A stretch of DNA of 64,000 nt from Paenibacillus_AR sp051594765 (GTDB taxonomy: Bacteria > Bacillota > Bacilli > Paenibacillales > NBRC-103111): contig NZ_JBPPGJ010000011.1 of assembly GCF_051594765.1 (NCBI RefSeq), forward strand, positions 158,427 to 222,426. Reading direction: 5' to 3'. A program made the translations under genes and the position numbers. The notes under the pieces were generated by a model. That model saw only the letters and a program-made list of their open reading frames with translations. It did not search any database and was not told where the DNA came from. This document shows, piece after piece, positions 1 to 8,430 of the stretch; positions within the stretch are counted from its first letter, which is position 1; every line of letters begins with the position of its first letter.

Positions 1-870
1 GACGGCGTCAACATACGCTTGGTGGCGGCCCCGCAGATCGTCCCCGCGGTTCCCCGGAGCCAGACCCAGCGGCGACGCCGCGGCCGACGCGTAGTTCTGC
101 TCCGTAATCCTGCCCTGCTGAAGCATAAGCCGCAGCACGGTATTGCGGCGCTCCAGCGCCTGCTCCTCGTTCTTGAGCGGCGAGTAGCGGCTGGGCGCCT
201 TCGGCAGCGCGGCCAGCAGCGCCGATTCGGGCAGCGTCAGCTGCTCCACGTTTTTGCCAAAATAGGTCTTGGCCGCTCCCTGGACCCCCCAGCTCCCTTC
301 TCCAAAATAGATGCTGTTCAGGTAAGTTTCTAGAATTTCCTCCTTGGAGTAGGTCCTATCGATCTTGACCGCGTAGGCGGCTTCCTTCAGCTTGCGCCGG
401 ATCGTTTTGTCTCCGGAGAGGAACTGGTTCTTGGCCAGCTGCTGCGTAATCGTGCTGCCCCCCTCCGCATAATCTCCCGTAAACACATTGCGCACCAGCG
501 CCCGCACGAGCGCCTGCGCATCCACCCCAGGGTGGGAGTAGAAGCGCCGGTCCTCCACCGACAGCACCGCATCGGTCAGCGTCTTCGGCATCCGTTCGAT
601 CGGCACCGGCTCGATGGCCGAGGCCGACAGCTGGGACGCCGGCCTGCCGTAACGGTCCAGCACCACAGTCGGCTCAGGCAGGGGCTGGTCCAGCTTCGAT
701 ACGTCCAACTGTCGGATATATCCATAGGCCGCCCCCGCCGCGCACAATCCCGACAAGAGGAGCAGCGCCCCAACGGCGAACCATCGCTTGTTGTTCCTCC
801 ACCGTGCCCGCTTGGGCCCGGTTCCTTGCCGGCGGAGCCACGGCTTCCACAAGCCCTTCTCCGTCTCCAT
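1..870 (-). CDS. Class A penicillin-binding protein (PBP1A-like), 3' part missing
   Basis: Peptidoglycan synthase of the bifunctional transglycosylase-transpeptidase type; only about 290 N-terminal residues lie in the window and the gene runs off the left edge. Seen: a basic cytoplasmic start, one membrane segment at about 31-51, then a GT51 transglycosylase domain with VEDRRFYSHPG (catalytic Glu106), EGGSTITQQLAKN, RRKLKEAAYA and ETYLNSIYFGEG in order. The transpeptidase domain would lie outside the window. The start at 870 follows a weak G-rich site. It is divergent from the secreted-protein gene at 1006. The GT51 call is firm; which paralogue it is cannot be told. Confidence 0.93.
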   Translation of the reverse strand, partial: METEKGLWKPWLRRQGTGPKRARWRNNKRWFAVGALLLLSGLCAAGAAYGYIRQLDVSKLDQPLPEPTVVLDRYGRPASQLSASAIEPVPIERMPKTLTDAVLSVEDRRFYSHPGVDAQALVRALVRNVFTGDYAEGGSTITQQLAKNQFLSGDKTIRRKLKEAAYAVKIDRTYSKEEILETYLNSIYFGEGSWGVQGAAKTYFGKNVEQLTLPESALLAALPKAPSRYSPLKNEEQALERRNTVLRLMLQQGRITEQNYASAAASPLGLAPGNRGDDLRGRHQAYVDAV

Positions 871-1005
871 GCTCAATCCCCCCACATCCTGCTAAGCATA
901 AGCATTCGCAGGCTCTCGCGCATATGTGTCGCTCCTCCCCTATCGGACCCGCCCCCTCAAAAATCCGACCGCCCCCGAACGTTTGTGGCAGGAGGTTGAG
1001 AAAAC

Positions 1006-2055
1006 ATGAAAACCAAATGGACCATCATCACCGCGATTACCGCCGCCTGCGTCGTTACCGCCGTATTCGGAGTCAGCACCATGGCGAACGCATCCTCCGC
1101 CCCGCTGTCTGAATCCGTGAACGGCACCCTGCAAGCATCAGGCACCAGCACCGGGGAATTAACCGTCACCTTGGACCAGGTGAGCCGGACACTGCCGCTG
1201 GCTTCCACCGTATGGATCTCCCTGAACGGCCAAAAAGCCCAGCTGTCCGACCTGAAGCCCGGCGACAAGCTGGAGATTATTCTGAACCAGAAGGATCAGG
1301 CGGCCTTTATCAAGGCCACGTCGGCGGTCGCCGTACCGGCTGGCACGGCCGCACCGCAGCAGACCGCAGTACCATCTCCGTCGGCGGCTTCTGCTCCCGC
1401 CACAGCTTCCGCCGCTGCGACGGCCACTCCGGCGCCGACTCCAACGGCCGCACCGGCAGCATCGGCGCCGACCGCCGATGAGCCTAAGATGCTCGACATT
1501 AAGATCGAAGGCCCGGGCTTCCGCCTCATGATGAAGCATAATCCCGGCCAAGACGGGGATAATACCCGCCTGCTGATCAAGGCAGAGGGCAGCGGCACGG
1601 TCCACCTGAAGGGGAAAGAGGCCGAAGAGTGGATCGCCGACCTGCTGCAGGCCGCCGTCTTCAAGGACGAAGCCTCCAAGCAGCAGCTTCTGCAGCTGGT
1701 GGCTCTCCAATACGGGCTGGAGGCCAGCAAGCTGAAGGCGGATGTGAAGGTCAAGTGGGCCGATCAGCCGCTGGAGAAAACCGCGGTTACCGCCACTCCG
1801 TCCGCAGCTGCGTCTACGGCTTCCGGCACGGTGCCGCAGCCGACGCCGATGGTCCAGCCTAAGGACAGCGGCGAAGACGATGACAAGCGCACGGAAGAGG
1901 ACGGCGGCAAGTCCAAGCCAGATGGAGACCGGATTAAGCCGGAGGATCACGGAAAGGACGCAGCCAAGAAGCCCCAGGGGCCAGGCAACGGCCATGCTTA
2001 TGGCAAGGAGAAGGACAAGGAGAAGGATAAAGACAACAAAGGCAAAAACGACTGA
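1006..2055 (+). CDS. Secreted low-complexity protein with charged tail, function unknown
   Basis: 349 residues. A signal peptide (about 1-30, ending MANASSA) is followed by a compact segment (about 33-105) that looks like a small beta domain, an Ala/Pro/Thr linker (about 110-160), a second folded-looking segment (about 160-255), another linker and a Lys/Asp/Glu tail. The tail could bind a charged wall polymer, but that is inference. I do not recognise a family. AGGAGG sits 9-14 bases before the ATG and a strong terminator follows. It is divergent from the penicillin-binding protein, which suggests but does not show an envelope role. Confidence 0.75.
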   Translation: MKTKWTIITAITAACVVTAVFGVSTMANASSAPLSESVNGTLQASGTSTGELTVTLDQVSRTLPLASTVWISLNGQKAQLSDLKPGDKLEIILNQKDQAAFIKATSAVAVPAGTAAPQQTAVPSPSAASAPATASAAATATPAPTPTAAPAASAPTADEPKMLDIKIEGPGFRLMMKHNPGQDGDNTRLLIKAEGSGTVHLKGKEAEEWIADLLQAAVFKDEASKQQLLQLVALQYGLEASKLKADVKVKWADQPLEKTAVTATPSAAASTASGTVPQPTPMVQPKDSGEDDDKRTEEDGGKSKPDGDRIKPEDHGKDAAKKPQGPGNGHAYGKEKDKEKDKDNKGKND

Positions 2056-2080
2056 TCCCCGGATCAGCCGCAACGCGAAG

Positions 2081-2118
2081 CACCCCGCTCTTCCCTGGAG
2101 GAGGCGGGGTGTTTTTTT
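2081..2118 (+). terminator. Intrinsic terminator after the secreted-protein gene
   Basis: CACCCCGC (2081-2088) pairs with GCGGGGTG (2104-2111), followed directly by a run of seven T. Confidence 0.9.
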
Positions 2119-2125
2119 GTCCAGC

Positions 2126-2234
2126 TGTGGATAATTCCGGTTGTGGATATGTGAGCTTCGATTGTGGAGATATGCACAATTCAGCCTTTTCGGGGTGTTT
2201 ATGGTGTGGATAAAGCTGTGGACATTGTGGGAAA
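2126..2234 (+). promoter_or_regulatory. Cluster of six DnaA-box-like sites
   Basis: Six 9-mers in one orientation: TGTGGATAA at 2126 and 2205 are perfect complements of the DnaA box TTATCCACA; TGTGGATAT (2142) has one mismatch; TGTGGAGAT (2163), TGTGGACAT (2217) and TGTGGGAAA (2226) have two. They sit in the noncoding stretch between a terminator and the phosphodiester glycosidase gene. There is no dnaA, dnaN or other origin gene nearby, so a DnaA titration or regulation cluster is more likely than oriC. Confidence 0.6.
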
Positions 2235-2358
2235 CCTGGTCCGAACTTTTCAGCCAGCCTTCCAGCTCCCTTCAGGTGGATTTCAGGATAGGAGGGTATT
2301 GTGTAGATATACGAAGCCCGATCACCCGGGCAGCAATCCGGAAGGAGAGATCATTCCC

Positions 2359-3357
2359 ATGTTCCGCACCAAAAAAAGCAAAATCATCGCCGTGTCCGTA
2401 TCCGGCTTTCTCTTAACGGTGGGCGGCGTCCTCTACGGGCTGGCCGACCGGTATCTGATCGAACACGTGGAGGTCGTGCTGCCTCCCCAGAGCGCCATCA
2501 CCGCCCAGGCGGGCACCGCCGGCGCCGGAATCGCCACAACGGCCGGAACCACAGGCGCTTCTGCCGCTAACAACGCCTCCGGCACCTCCGCCGGCGCTCC
2601 TTCCGTGCTGGATGATTGGAATTACGTGAGCGCCGATAAGGAGATTCACATCAAGAAGGTGGAGACCGGCACCGGCGCCGACAAGGTCACTTATTATACG
2701 GCCGACGTGAAGCTGACGAACGCCGCCAGCCTGCTCTCCGCCTTCGCGAAGAACCAGTTCGGCCGCAACATTACGGAGAACACCTCCAAGATCGCCGCCG
2801 ACAACCAGGCCCTCTTCGCCATCAACGGCGACTATTACGGCTTCCGCAGCGACGGGGTCATCATCCGCAACGGCACCCTCTTCCGCGACTCACCGGCCCG
2901 GATCGGCCTGGGTATCTACAAGGACGGCACGATGAAGGCCTATGACGAGACCCTGGTGAAATCCTCTTCCCTTCTCTCCGCCGGCGTCCTGCAGACCCTG
3001 TCCTTCGGACCGGCGCTGGTGCAGAACGGAAAAGCCGTCACCAATTTCGACAACGTGAAGATCGATACCAACTTCGGCAACCGGACCATCGAGGAGAATA
3101 ACCCCCGGACGGGTATCGGGGTGATCGCACCGAACCATTTTCTCTTCATCGTCGTGGACGGCCGGAGCACCAACTACAGCCAGGGACTGAGCCTGAGCGC
3201 CTTCGCCAAGCTGTTCGCCGACTTGGGCGCCACCGAGGCCTACAACCTGGACGGCGGCGGGTCGTCCACCATGTATTTTAACGGCCGGGTGGTCAACAAT
3301 CCGCTGGGCAAGGGCAATGAGCGCGGCGTCAGCGACATTCTGTACCTCACCAAATAA
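2359..3357 (+). CDS. Phosphodiester glycosidase family protein (NAGPA/DUF2233 domain)
   Basis: 332 residues, membrane anchored by one N-terminal segment (about 8-28), then an Ala/Thr/Gly linker and a phosphodiester glycosidase domain (about 90-330). Family hallmarks seen: INGDYYGFRSDGVIIRNG, a central DGRS and the C-terminal LDGGGSSTMY with GNERGVSDILY. The family acts on sugar-phosphodiester bonds and is often linked to exopolysaccharide or wall-polymer metabolism; the substrate here is unknown. The ATG at 2359 is chosen because GGAGAG lies 8 bases upstream; the frame is open further upstream, but that part covers the DnaA-box run. It is followed after 28 bp by a glycosyltransferase gene, probably co-transcribed. 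Confidence 0.85.
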   Translation: MFRTKKSKIIAVSVSGFLLTVGGVLYGLADRYLIEHVEVVLPPQSAITAQAGTAGAGIATTAGTTGASAANNASGTSAGAPSVLDDWNYVSADKEIHIKKVETGTGADKVTYYTADVKLTNAASLLSAFAKNQFGRNITENTSKIAADNQALFAINGDYYGFRSDGVIIRNGTLFRDSPARIGLGIYKDGTMKAYDETLVKSSSLLSAGVLQTLSFGPALVQNGKAVTNFDNVKIDTNFGNRTIEENNPRTGIGVIAPNHFLFIVVDGRSTNYSQGLSLSAFAKLFADLGATEAYNLDGGGSSTMYFNGRVVNNPLGKGNERGVSDILYLTK

Positions 3358-3385
3358 CCCATCCCCTAAAAAGGAGGCACCTCCT

Positions 3386-4492
3386 ATGGTTACCATCCTG
3401 ATTCCATCCTATGAGCCCGACCAAAGACTGCTCCGGCTGGTGGAGGATCTGCAAGAAGTGACCGGCATGCCCATCCTGATCGTGGACGATGGCAGCGGCG
3501 AGGCATACCGCCCGATCTTCGAAGCCGCGGAGGCCGCCGGCTGCACGGTGCTGACCCACCGGATCAACCAAGGCAAGGGAGCTGCGCTGAAGACCGGCTT
3601 CCGGTACCTCCGCGATACCGGAACAGCCTCAAGCGGCGTCGTCTGCGCGGACAGCGACGGGCAGCATCTGCCGCAGGATATTCTGCGGATCGCCCGCACC
3701 GTCAGCGAGCGGCCGGGGGAGATCATCCTGGGCTGCAGGCACTTCACCGGCAAGGTCCCGTTCCGCAGCCGCTTCGGCAATTCGGCCACCCGATGGGTGT
3801 ACGCCGTATCGACCGGACGCAGGATCCAGGATACCCAGACCGGGCTGCGGGGATATTCCCCCGAGCTTCTCGACTGGCTGCTCCAGGTCCCCGGCGATCG
3901 CTTCGAATATGAGATGAATTTGCTGCTGGATGCCCAAACGGAAGGAGTGACCTTAACCGAAATGTCCATCGATACGGTCTATCTGAATGAAAACGAGTCC
4001 TCCCACTTCCGTCCCTTGACCGATTCCGCCCGAGTGTACCTGCCCATTCTGAAATTCAGCGCCTCCTCCCTGCTATCGGCCGGGATTGACTTCGCCCTGC
4101 TGTTCGTCCTGCAGGCCATGACGGGAAGCCTGTTCCTGGCCGTGGCGGGAGCACGGCTCATCAGCTCCGTCTTCAACTACTCCATGAACCGGACCTACGT
4201 GTTCGCCCGGGGCAGGAAGCGCTCCTCCGTCTATTCCTCCATGCCCCGATACTTCGCGCTGGTGCTGGTGGTGCTGCTGCTGAACTACGGCGTCATGGCC
4301 CTCTACAACCATGCCATCGGTGTCCCGCTGTTCGCCTCCAAGGTATTGACGGAGGCCACCGTCTTCGCCTTCAGCTTCTGGGCTCAACGCCGGTTCGTCT
4401 TCCGGCGGGACGGCAGCCGGGAGGAACAACGCCGCGTGGCCCCCACCGTGCGGACCGCCGATGTGACGTGCGCCAAGACCGGCAAGCTCTGA
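3386..4492 (+). CDS. Family 2 glycosyltransferase fused to a GtrA-like membrane domain
   Basis: 368 residues. Residues 1-210 are a GT2 domain: ILIPSYEPD at the start, VDDGSG, then CADSDGQH with the metal-binding DSD at 89-91, and DTQTGLRGY. Residues about 220-345 are a GtrA-like domain with four membrane segments and the motif NRTYVF. Such fusions usually make or flip polyprenyl-phosphate sugars used to decorate envelope glycans. AAGGAGG lies 9 bases before the ATG, inside the short gap after the phosphodiester glycosidase, so the two form a small envelope operon. The donor sugar is not predictable. Confidence 0.9.
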   Translation: MVTILIPSYEPDQRLLRLVEDLQEVTGMPILIVDDGSGEAYRPIFEAAEAAGCTVLTHRINQGKGAALKTGFRYLRDTGTASSGVVCADSDGQHLPQDILRIARTVSERPGEIILGCRHFTGKVPFRSRFGNSATRWVYAVSTGRRIQDTQTGLRGYSPELLDWLLQVPGDRFEYEMNLLLDAQTEGVTLTEMSIDTVYLNENESSHFRPLTDSARVYLPILKFSASSLLSAGIDFALLFVLQAMTGSLFLAVAGARLISSVFNYSMNRTYVFARGRKRSSVYSSMPRYFALVLVVLLLNYGVMALYNHAIGVPLFASKVLTEATVFAFSFWAQRRFVFRRDGSREEQRRVAPTVRTADVTCAKTGKL

Positions 4493-4518
4493 TGAACCCG
4501 ATACCGCTCCAACTCCCC

Positions 4519-4547
4519 TAGCCCGGCGGAACTCTCCCGCCGGGCTA
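4519..4547 (+). terminator. Strong hairpin after the glycosyltransferase
   Basis: TAGCCCGGCGG (4519-4529) pairs perfectly with CCGCCGGGCTA (4537-4547), loop of seven. No T run follows, so this may be a poor intrinsic terminator or an mRNA-end stabiliser. It lies between convergent genes. Confidence 0.6.
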
Positions 4548-4669
4548 ATCTGCTGCAATCAGAGGGACCGCTTGCCGCAGCGGAGATGGCCCCCGAAGAA
4601 TGGGAAAGAGGCTTCCCATCGCCGCGCAAGCAGCGATAGAAGCCTCGGACGGACCGCGCGGATCTGCGT

Positions 4670-5584
4670 CTACCCCTGATCGGTATACAGAACGCGCACC
4701 AGGAGATCCTGGTTGTAATTGCCGAAGTGCCGGCCGAAGATGGTCATTCCCTTCTTGTTCCTCGACTTCTCTCCCACCTCAAGCCTCAGGTTGATCTCAC
4801 TCTTGTGGTCCAGCGCGATGTCGGCCAGCGTAATGTCCGAGATGCGGCAGCCGTCGATGAAGCTTCCGTCCTCGTTGATGCGGATCAGCTTCAGCATGCC
4901 GTACTGGTTCAGATGCGGCGGCCACCAGTCCGGATTGAACGAGCCCCGGACGTCTCCGAAATCGCCGGGACTGGTCCAGCTCCCCAGCTCGATGCCGTTG
5001 ACGTAGAAGTAGATATCGGACGGGTAATTCTCATTATAGCCCGGCGCCTCCGAGCCCAGCTCCATGGAGAACTGGATCTCCCGGAAGGTCTGGTTCGACT
5101 TGATATAGTTCGGAATCTTATACTCCAGGAATCCTTCGGACAGCCAGATGATCTGGGCATCGATCCGCTGGGGATCGGCAAAATACCGCGGATCGTCGAA
5201 GTCCCCTACGATGCTGTCCTTGGTGGCCAGCCCGCAGGTCGGCACGGCATGGTAGTTGCTGTAATGGCCGACCTTGATCTCCACCTCATACAGGTTCTCG
5301 ATCTCCTTGCTCCGCAGGTCCACCATCAGCTTCTCCTCGTTCAGGAAGCAGATCTTCTGGATGCCGTGCTTCCCTACCGCGGTCGTGATCTCGATCAGAC
5401 CGCTCTCCTCCAGCTTCTTGATGTGCATGGTGATGGCGCCGTTCGTCAGATTCAGCTTGTTGGCGATATCGTTCAAATTCAGGCTCTGATGCTTGGCCAA
5501 GAGCTCCAGTATTTCGATCCGGATCTCCGAACCCAACGCCTTGAAGATATTGATTCCGGATCTCAGATCCTTGATATACAGCAT
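4670..5584 (-). CDS. ArsR-type winged-helix regulator with large C-terminal ligand-like domain
   Basis: 304 residues. Residues about 8-80 are an ArsR/MarR-like winged helix (LGSEIRIEILELLA, NLNDIANKLNLTNGAITMHI). No metal-binding ELCVCDL motif is visible, so it is not a metal sensor. The remaining 210 residues are rich in Trp/Tyr/Asp (GDFDDPRYFADPQR, SFNPDWWPPHLNQYG) and look like a beta-sandwich sugar-binding region. It is divergent from the GH43 and araNPQ-like genes, so an arabino-oligosaccharide-responsive regulator of that locus is inferred. The start at 5584 keeps the full helix-turn-helix. Confidence 0.8.
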   Translation of the reverse strand: MLYIKDLRSGINIFKALGSEIRIEILELLAKHQSLNLNDIANKLNLTNGAITMHIKKLEESGLIEITTAVGKHGIQKICFLNEEKLMVDLRSKEIENLYEVEIKVGHYSNYHAVPTCGLATKDSIVGDFDDPRYFADPQRIDAQIIWLSEGFLEYKIPNYIKSNQTFREIQFSMELGSEAPGYNENYPSDIYFYVNGIELGSWTSPGDFGDVRGSFNPDWWPPHLNQYGMLKLIRINEDGSFIDGCRISDITLADIALDHKSEINLRLEVGEKSRNKKGMTIFGRHFGNYNQDLLVRVLYTDQG

Positions 5585-5818
5585 CCTGTTGGCCCCTTCA
5601 GCAGAAAAATGGTTCTTTTATTTCAGTATAATATAAAATCCCCCGATTAGAAAGAACCGTAAATGTCACAAAACTCAGACAAAATCAGAGGTTGAAACGT
5701 TTTCGTCCGTCGGAATCCGACCCTTGGCAGGAACCATTGCCCTGAAACAACGGCAATTCTTCAAAAAGTCCACATCATTCGACATCTTTTATTATATATT
5801 TTACTAAAAAGATTTATA

Positions 5819-5847
5819 TTGATACGAAATAAAATATCCGATATAAT
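5819..5847 (+). promoter_or_regulatory. Promoter of the GH43 gene
   Basis: TTGATA (5819-5824), 17-base spacer, TATAAT (5842-5847): near consensus for the housekeeping sigma factor. The whole 5585-5880 gap between the regulator and GH43 is AT-rich, unlike the coding DNA around it, and should hold the regulator's operator. ATTTATATT occurs both here (5812) and upstream of the binding-protein gene (6968). Confidence 0.7.
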
Positions 5848-5880
5848 GCAGTCAACACCAATATTTCCCTCCCGAAAGGA

Positions 5881-6855
5881 ATGATGTCCTTGGCGACCGA
5901 AACCAAGCTTCGAAACCCCTTGATTCTCCAGCGCGCCGACCCTTGGATCACCCGCCATACCGACGGCTTCTATTACTTCACCGCCTCCGTCCCCGAATAC
6001 GACCGGATCGAGATCCGGCGCTCCCCCAGCATACCGGGACTGGCATCCGCCACTCCCGCAACGGTTTGGAGACGGCATTCCTCCGGCCCTCTCAGCGCCA
6101 ACATCTGGGCCCCGGAGCTGCATTACATCGAGGGCAAATGGTACTTGTACTTCGCCGCGGCCCGGTCTGCGGACACCGTCGAAGGCCTCTTCGACCACCG
6201 GATGTACGTGCTGGAGAACGCCTCGGCCAACCCTCTCGAAGGGAGCTGGGTCGAGAAGGGGCAGCTCGTGACCGGCTGGGAATCCTTCTCCCTGGATGCG
6301 ACACGCTTCGAGCACAGGGGCGTCCAATACTTGGTCTGGGCCCAGAAGGATCCTGCCATCCCAGGCCATTCCAATCTTTACATCGCGCCCCTGAAGAATC
6401 CTTGGACCCTGGGAGGAGAGCAGGTACTGCTGACCCGGCCGGAGTTCGAGTGGGAAACCGCAGGCTTCCTCGTCAACGAAGGCCCTGCCGTCTTGAAGCG
6501 CAACGGCCGCATCTTCATCACCTATTCAGGCAGCGCGACGGACCACCGCTACTGCATGGGGATGCTCCACGCCGATGAGAACGGCAGCCTGCTCGACCCC
6601 TCCTCCTGGACCAAGTCGCCCGCCCCCGTGTTCTCGACCGACGAAGAGGCCGGACAGTACGGTCCGGGGCACAACTCCTTCACGGTGGCGGAGGACGGAA
6701 CGGATCTGCTCGTCTACCACGCCCGCAATTATAAAGAAATCCAGGGCGATCCGCTGTACGATCCGAACCGGCATACCCGGGTTCAGCCCTTTGTATGGAA
6801 TGCCGACGGCATGCCCGTGTTCGGCACTCCGGTCCCGGACGGGGACGGGTCATAA
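5881..6855 (+). CDS. GH43 intracellular alpha-L-arabinofuranosidase
   Basis: 324 residues, no signal peptide, so cytoplasmic. Five-bladed GH43 fold with the expected catalytic trio: Asp20 in QRADPWI (base), Asp139 in SLDATRF (pKa modulator) and Glu200 in VNEGPAV (acid). The sequence belongs to the group that removes arabinose from arabino-oligosaccharides; xylosidase activity cannot be excluded. Start choice is open: AAAGGA abuts the ATGATG at 5881, whereas TTG at 5890 has that site at 9-base spacing and may be the true start, removing three residues. It lies upstream of the araNPQ-like importer, which would feed it substrate. Confidence 0.85.
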   Translation: MMSLATETKLRNPLILQRADPWITRHTDGFYYFTASVPEYDRIEIRRSPSIPGLASATPATVWRRHSSGPLSANIWAPELHYIEGKWYLYFAAARSADTVEGLFDHRMYVLENASANPLEGSWVEKGQLVTGWESFSLDATRFEHRGVQYLVWAQKDPAIPGHSNLYIAPLKNPWTLGGEQVLLTRPEFEWETAGFLVNEGPAVLKRNGRIFITYSGSATDHRYCMGMLHADENGSLLDPSSWTKSPAPVFSTDEEAGQYGPGHNSFTVAEDGTDLLVYHARNYKEIQGDPLYDPNRHTRVQPFVWNADGMPVFGTPVPDGDGS

Positions 6856-6894
6856 TCCCCAATTGTTTTAATTATATATAAAACATACGATTTT

Positions 6895-6908
6895 AGAAAG
6901 CGATTACA
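6895..6908. promoter_or_regulatory. Putative cre (CcpA) site
   Basis: AGAAAGCGATTACA matches the cre consensus TGWAANCGNTNWCA at 13 of 14 positions, differing only at the first base. It ends 9 bases before the -35 hexamer of the binding-protein promoter. A second imperfect cre-like dyad lies at 7119-7130, within the start of the coding region. Confidence 0.6.
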
Positions 6909-6917
6909 AAAAGTCTG

Positions 6918-6946
6918 TTGACAACACTTTTACATGACTCTAAAAT
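6918..6946 (+). promoter_or_regulatory. Promoter of the araN-like operon
   Basis: TTGACA (6918-6923), 17-base spacer, TAAAAT (6941-6946). It lies in a 190-bp AT-rich gap between GH43 and the binding protein, giving a leader of roughly 95 bases. Confidence 0.75.
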
Positions 6947-7047
6947 AAATTACAAAATCGTGAATTAATTTATATTTTCATAAATGAAAACCTGCCCGGG
7001 TCCATACGGATTCGATGCATCTACACTTCATTCTAGGGGGAATGGAT

Positions 7048-8346
7048 ATGAAAAAGTGGCAAGGGATCGTTCTGGCGGCAGCCCTGACGGGCTCCGTGCT
7101 CGCCGGGTGCGCCAAAGATGAAAGCGCTTCAACAGATGGTGGCTCCTCAAGCGGCTCGACGAAGCTTCAATTCTGGACCTTCAACGAGCTCCACCAGAAG
7201 TACATGCAAAGTCTGGCCGAGATGTGGAATAAGGCCAATCCCAACGAAACGATCCAGCTCGAAGCGACCACATTCCCCTACGACGACATGCACAACAAGC
7301 TGTTGGTCGCGCTTCAATCCGGTACGGGCGCCCCCGATATGGCCGATATCGAAATCAGCAAATTCCCCAATTTCCTGAAGGGCACTCCCCAGCTGGCCGA
7401 GCTGAACAAGGTGGTGGAGCCCGAGCTGAAGAATATCGTGAAATCCCGGGTGGACATTTACTCCAAGGGCGGCAAATACTACGGCATCGACTACCATATC
7501 GGGGCGGCCGTCATCTACTACAACAAGGAGATGCTCGATAAGGCGGGCGTTAATCCGGATTCCATCCAGACCTGGGATGATTACTACGAAGCCGGCAAGA
7601 AGGTTCTGGCCGCTACCGGCAAGCCGATGACCTCCCTCGAAACCAGCGACCAATGGAGCTTCTGGCCTCTGATCTCGCAGCAGGGCGGCGACTACCTCGA
7701 CAAGGACGGCAAGGTCACCATCAACAGCGAGAAAAATCTGGCCACCCTGCAATATCTCCAGAAGCTGGTCAAGGAGAAGATCGCCGTCACCGCACCCGGC
7801 GGCGGGCACCATGCGGAGGAGTATTACGGCTTCATGAACAAGGGCGGGGCCGCCTCCGTCTTCATGCCCATGTGGTATATGGGGCGCTTCACCGACTACA
7901 TGCCGGACCTGAAGGGCAAGATCATCATCAAGCCGATGCCCGCCTGGACCAAGGGAGGCAACCGCTCCGTCGGCATGGGCGGCACCGGAACCGCCGTCAC
8001 GGTCCAATCGAAGCATCAGGAGCTGGCGGCCAAGTTCCTGGCCTACGCCAAGCTCTCCAAGGAGGGCAACATCCAGATCTGGAAGCAGCTCGGCTTCGAT
8101 CCGATCCGCACCGAGGTGTGGGACGCGCCGGAGCTGAAGGAGGCCAACAAGTTCACCGACTACTTCGGCAAGGATATCTTCAACGTCCTCATGACCATTA
8201 AGAACGAGATTCCGCAGATCAACGTGAATGAGAAGATGCCGGCCGTATCCGACGAGGTGAAGAAGACCATCCTCTTCAAGACCTTGAATGACATGGCGGA
8301 TCCCGCCAAGGTTCTGAAGGAGGCCCAGGATCAGCTGAGCAAGTAA
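7048..8346 (+). CDS. araN: AraN-like sugar-binding lipoprotein of an ABC importer
   Basis: 432 residues from the ATG at 7048, which has AGGGGGA at 6-base spacing; an ATG two codons earlier is too close. Lipobox LAGC with Cys21 for membrane anchoring. A family 1 solute-binding protein that resembles Bacillus AraN in several stretches, e.g. LQFWTFNELHQKY, PGGGHHAEEYYGFMNKGGAA and MWYMGRFTDYMPDLKG. AraN delivers arabinose oligomers to AraPQ. Neighbours agree: GH43 arabinofuranosidase before it and two permeases after it. No ATPase gene follows. Substrate is inferred from similarity and context. Confidence 0.85.
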   Translation: MKKWQGIVLAAALTGSVLAGCAKDESASTDGGSSSGSTKLQFWTFNELHQKYMQSLAEMWNKANPNETIQLEATTFPYDDMHNKLLVALQSGTGAPDMADIEISKFPNFLKGTPQLAELNKVVEPELKNIVKSRVDIYSKGGKYYGIDYHIGAAVIYYNKEMLDKAGVNPDSIQTWDDYYEAGKKVLAATGKPMTSLETSDQWSFWPLISQQGGDYLDKDGKVTINSEKNLATLQYLQKLVKEKIAVTAPGGGHHAEEYYGFMNKGGAASVFMPMWYMGRFTDYMPDLKGKIIIKPMPAWTKGGNRSVGMGGTGTAVTVQSKHQELAAKFLAYAKLSKEGNIQIWKQLGFDPIRTEVWDAPELKEANKFTDYFGKDIFNVLMTIKNEIPQINVNEKMPAVSDEVKKTILFKTLNDMADPAKVLKEAQDQLSK

Positions 8347-8363
8347 GACCGGTCCGTATCCAG

Positions 8364-8405
8364 CAGCGTCCCCTGCCCGGGCATCGCCGGCGCAGGGGTT
8401 CGCTG
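8364..8405 (+). other. Stem-loop between binding protein and first permease
   Basis: CAGCG (8364) pairs with CGCTG (8401) and CCCCTGC (8370) with GCAGGGG (8392). No T run follows. Such hairpins usually hold the binding-protein message at a higher level than the permease message. Confidence 0.6.
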
Positions 8406-8430
8406 CAAACGAAAAGAGAGGTGCATTGCG

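Noticed and set aside
2126..2234. Chromosomal origin oriC
   Set aside because: DnaA-like boxes are present but there is no dnaA, dnaN, gidA or AT-rich unwinding region beside them.
5693..5704. cre-like dyad TGAAACGTTTTC in the regulator/GH43 gap
   Set aside because: Lacks the central spacing of cre and mismatches at several fixed positions; much weaker than the site at 6895.
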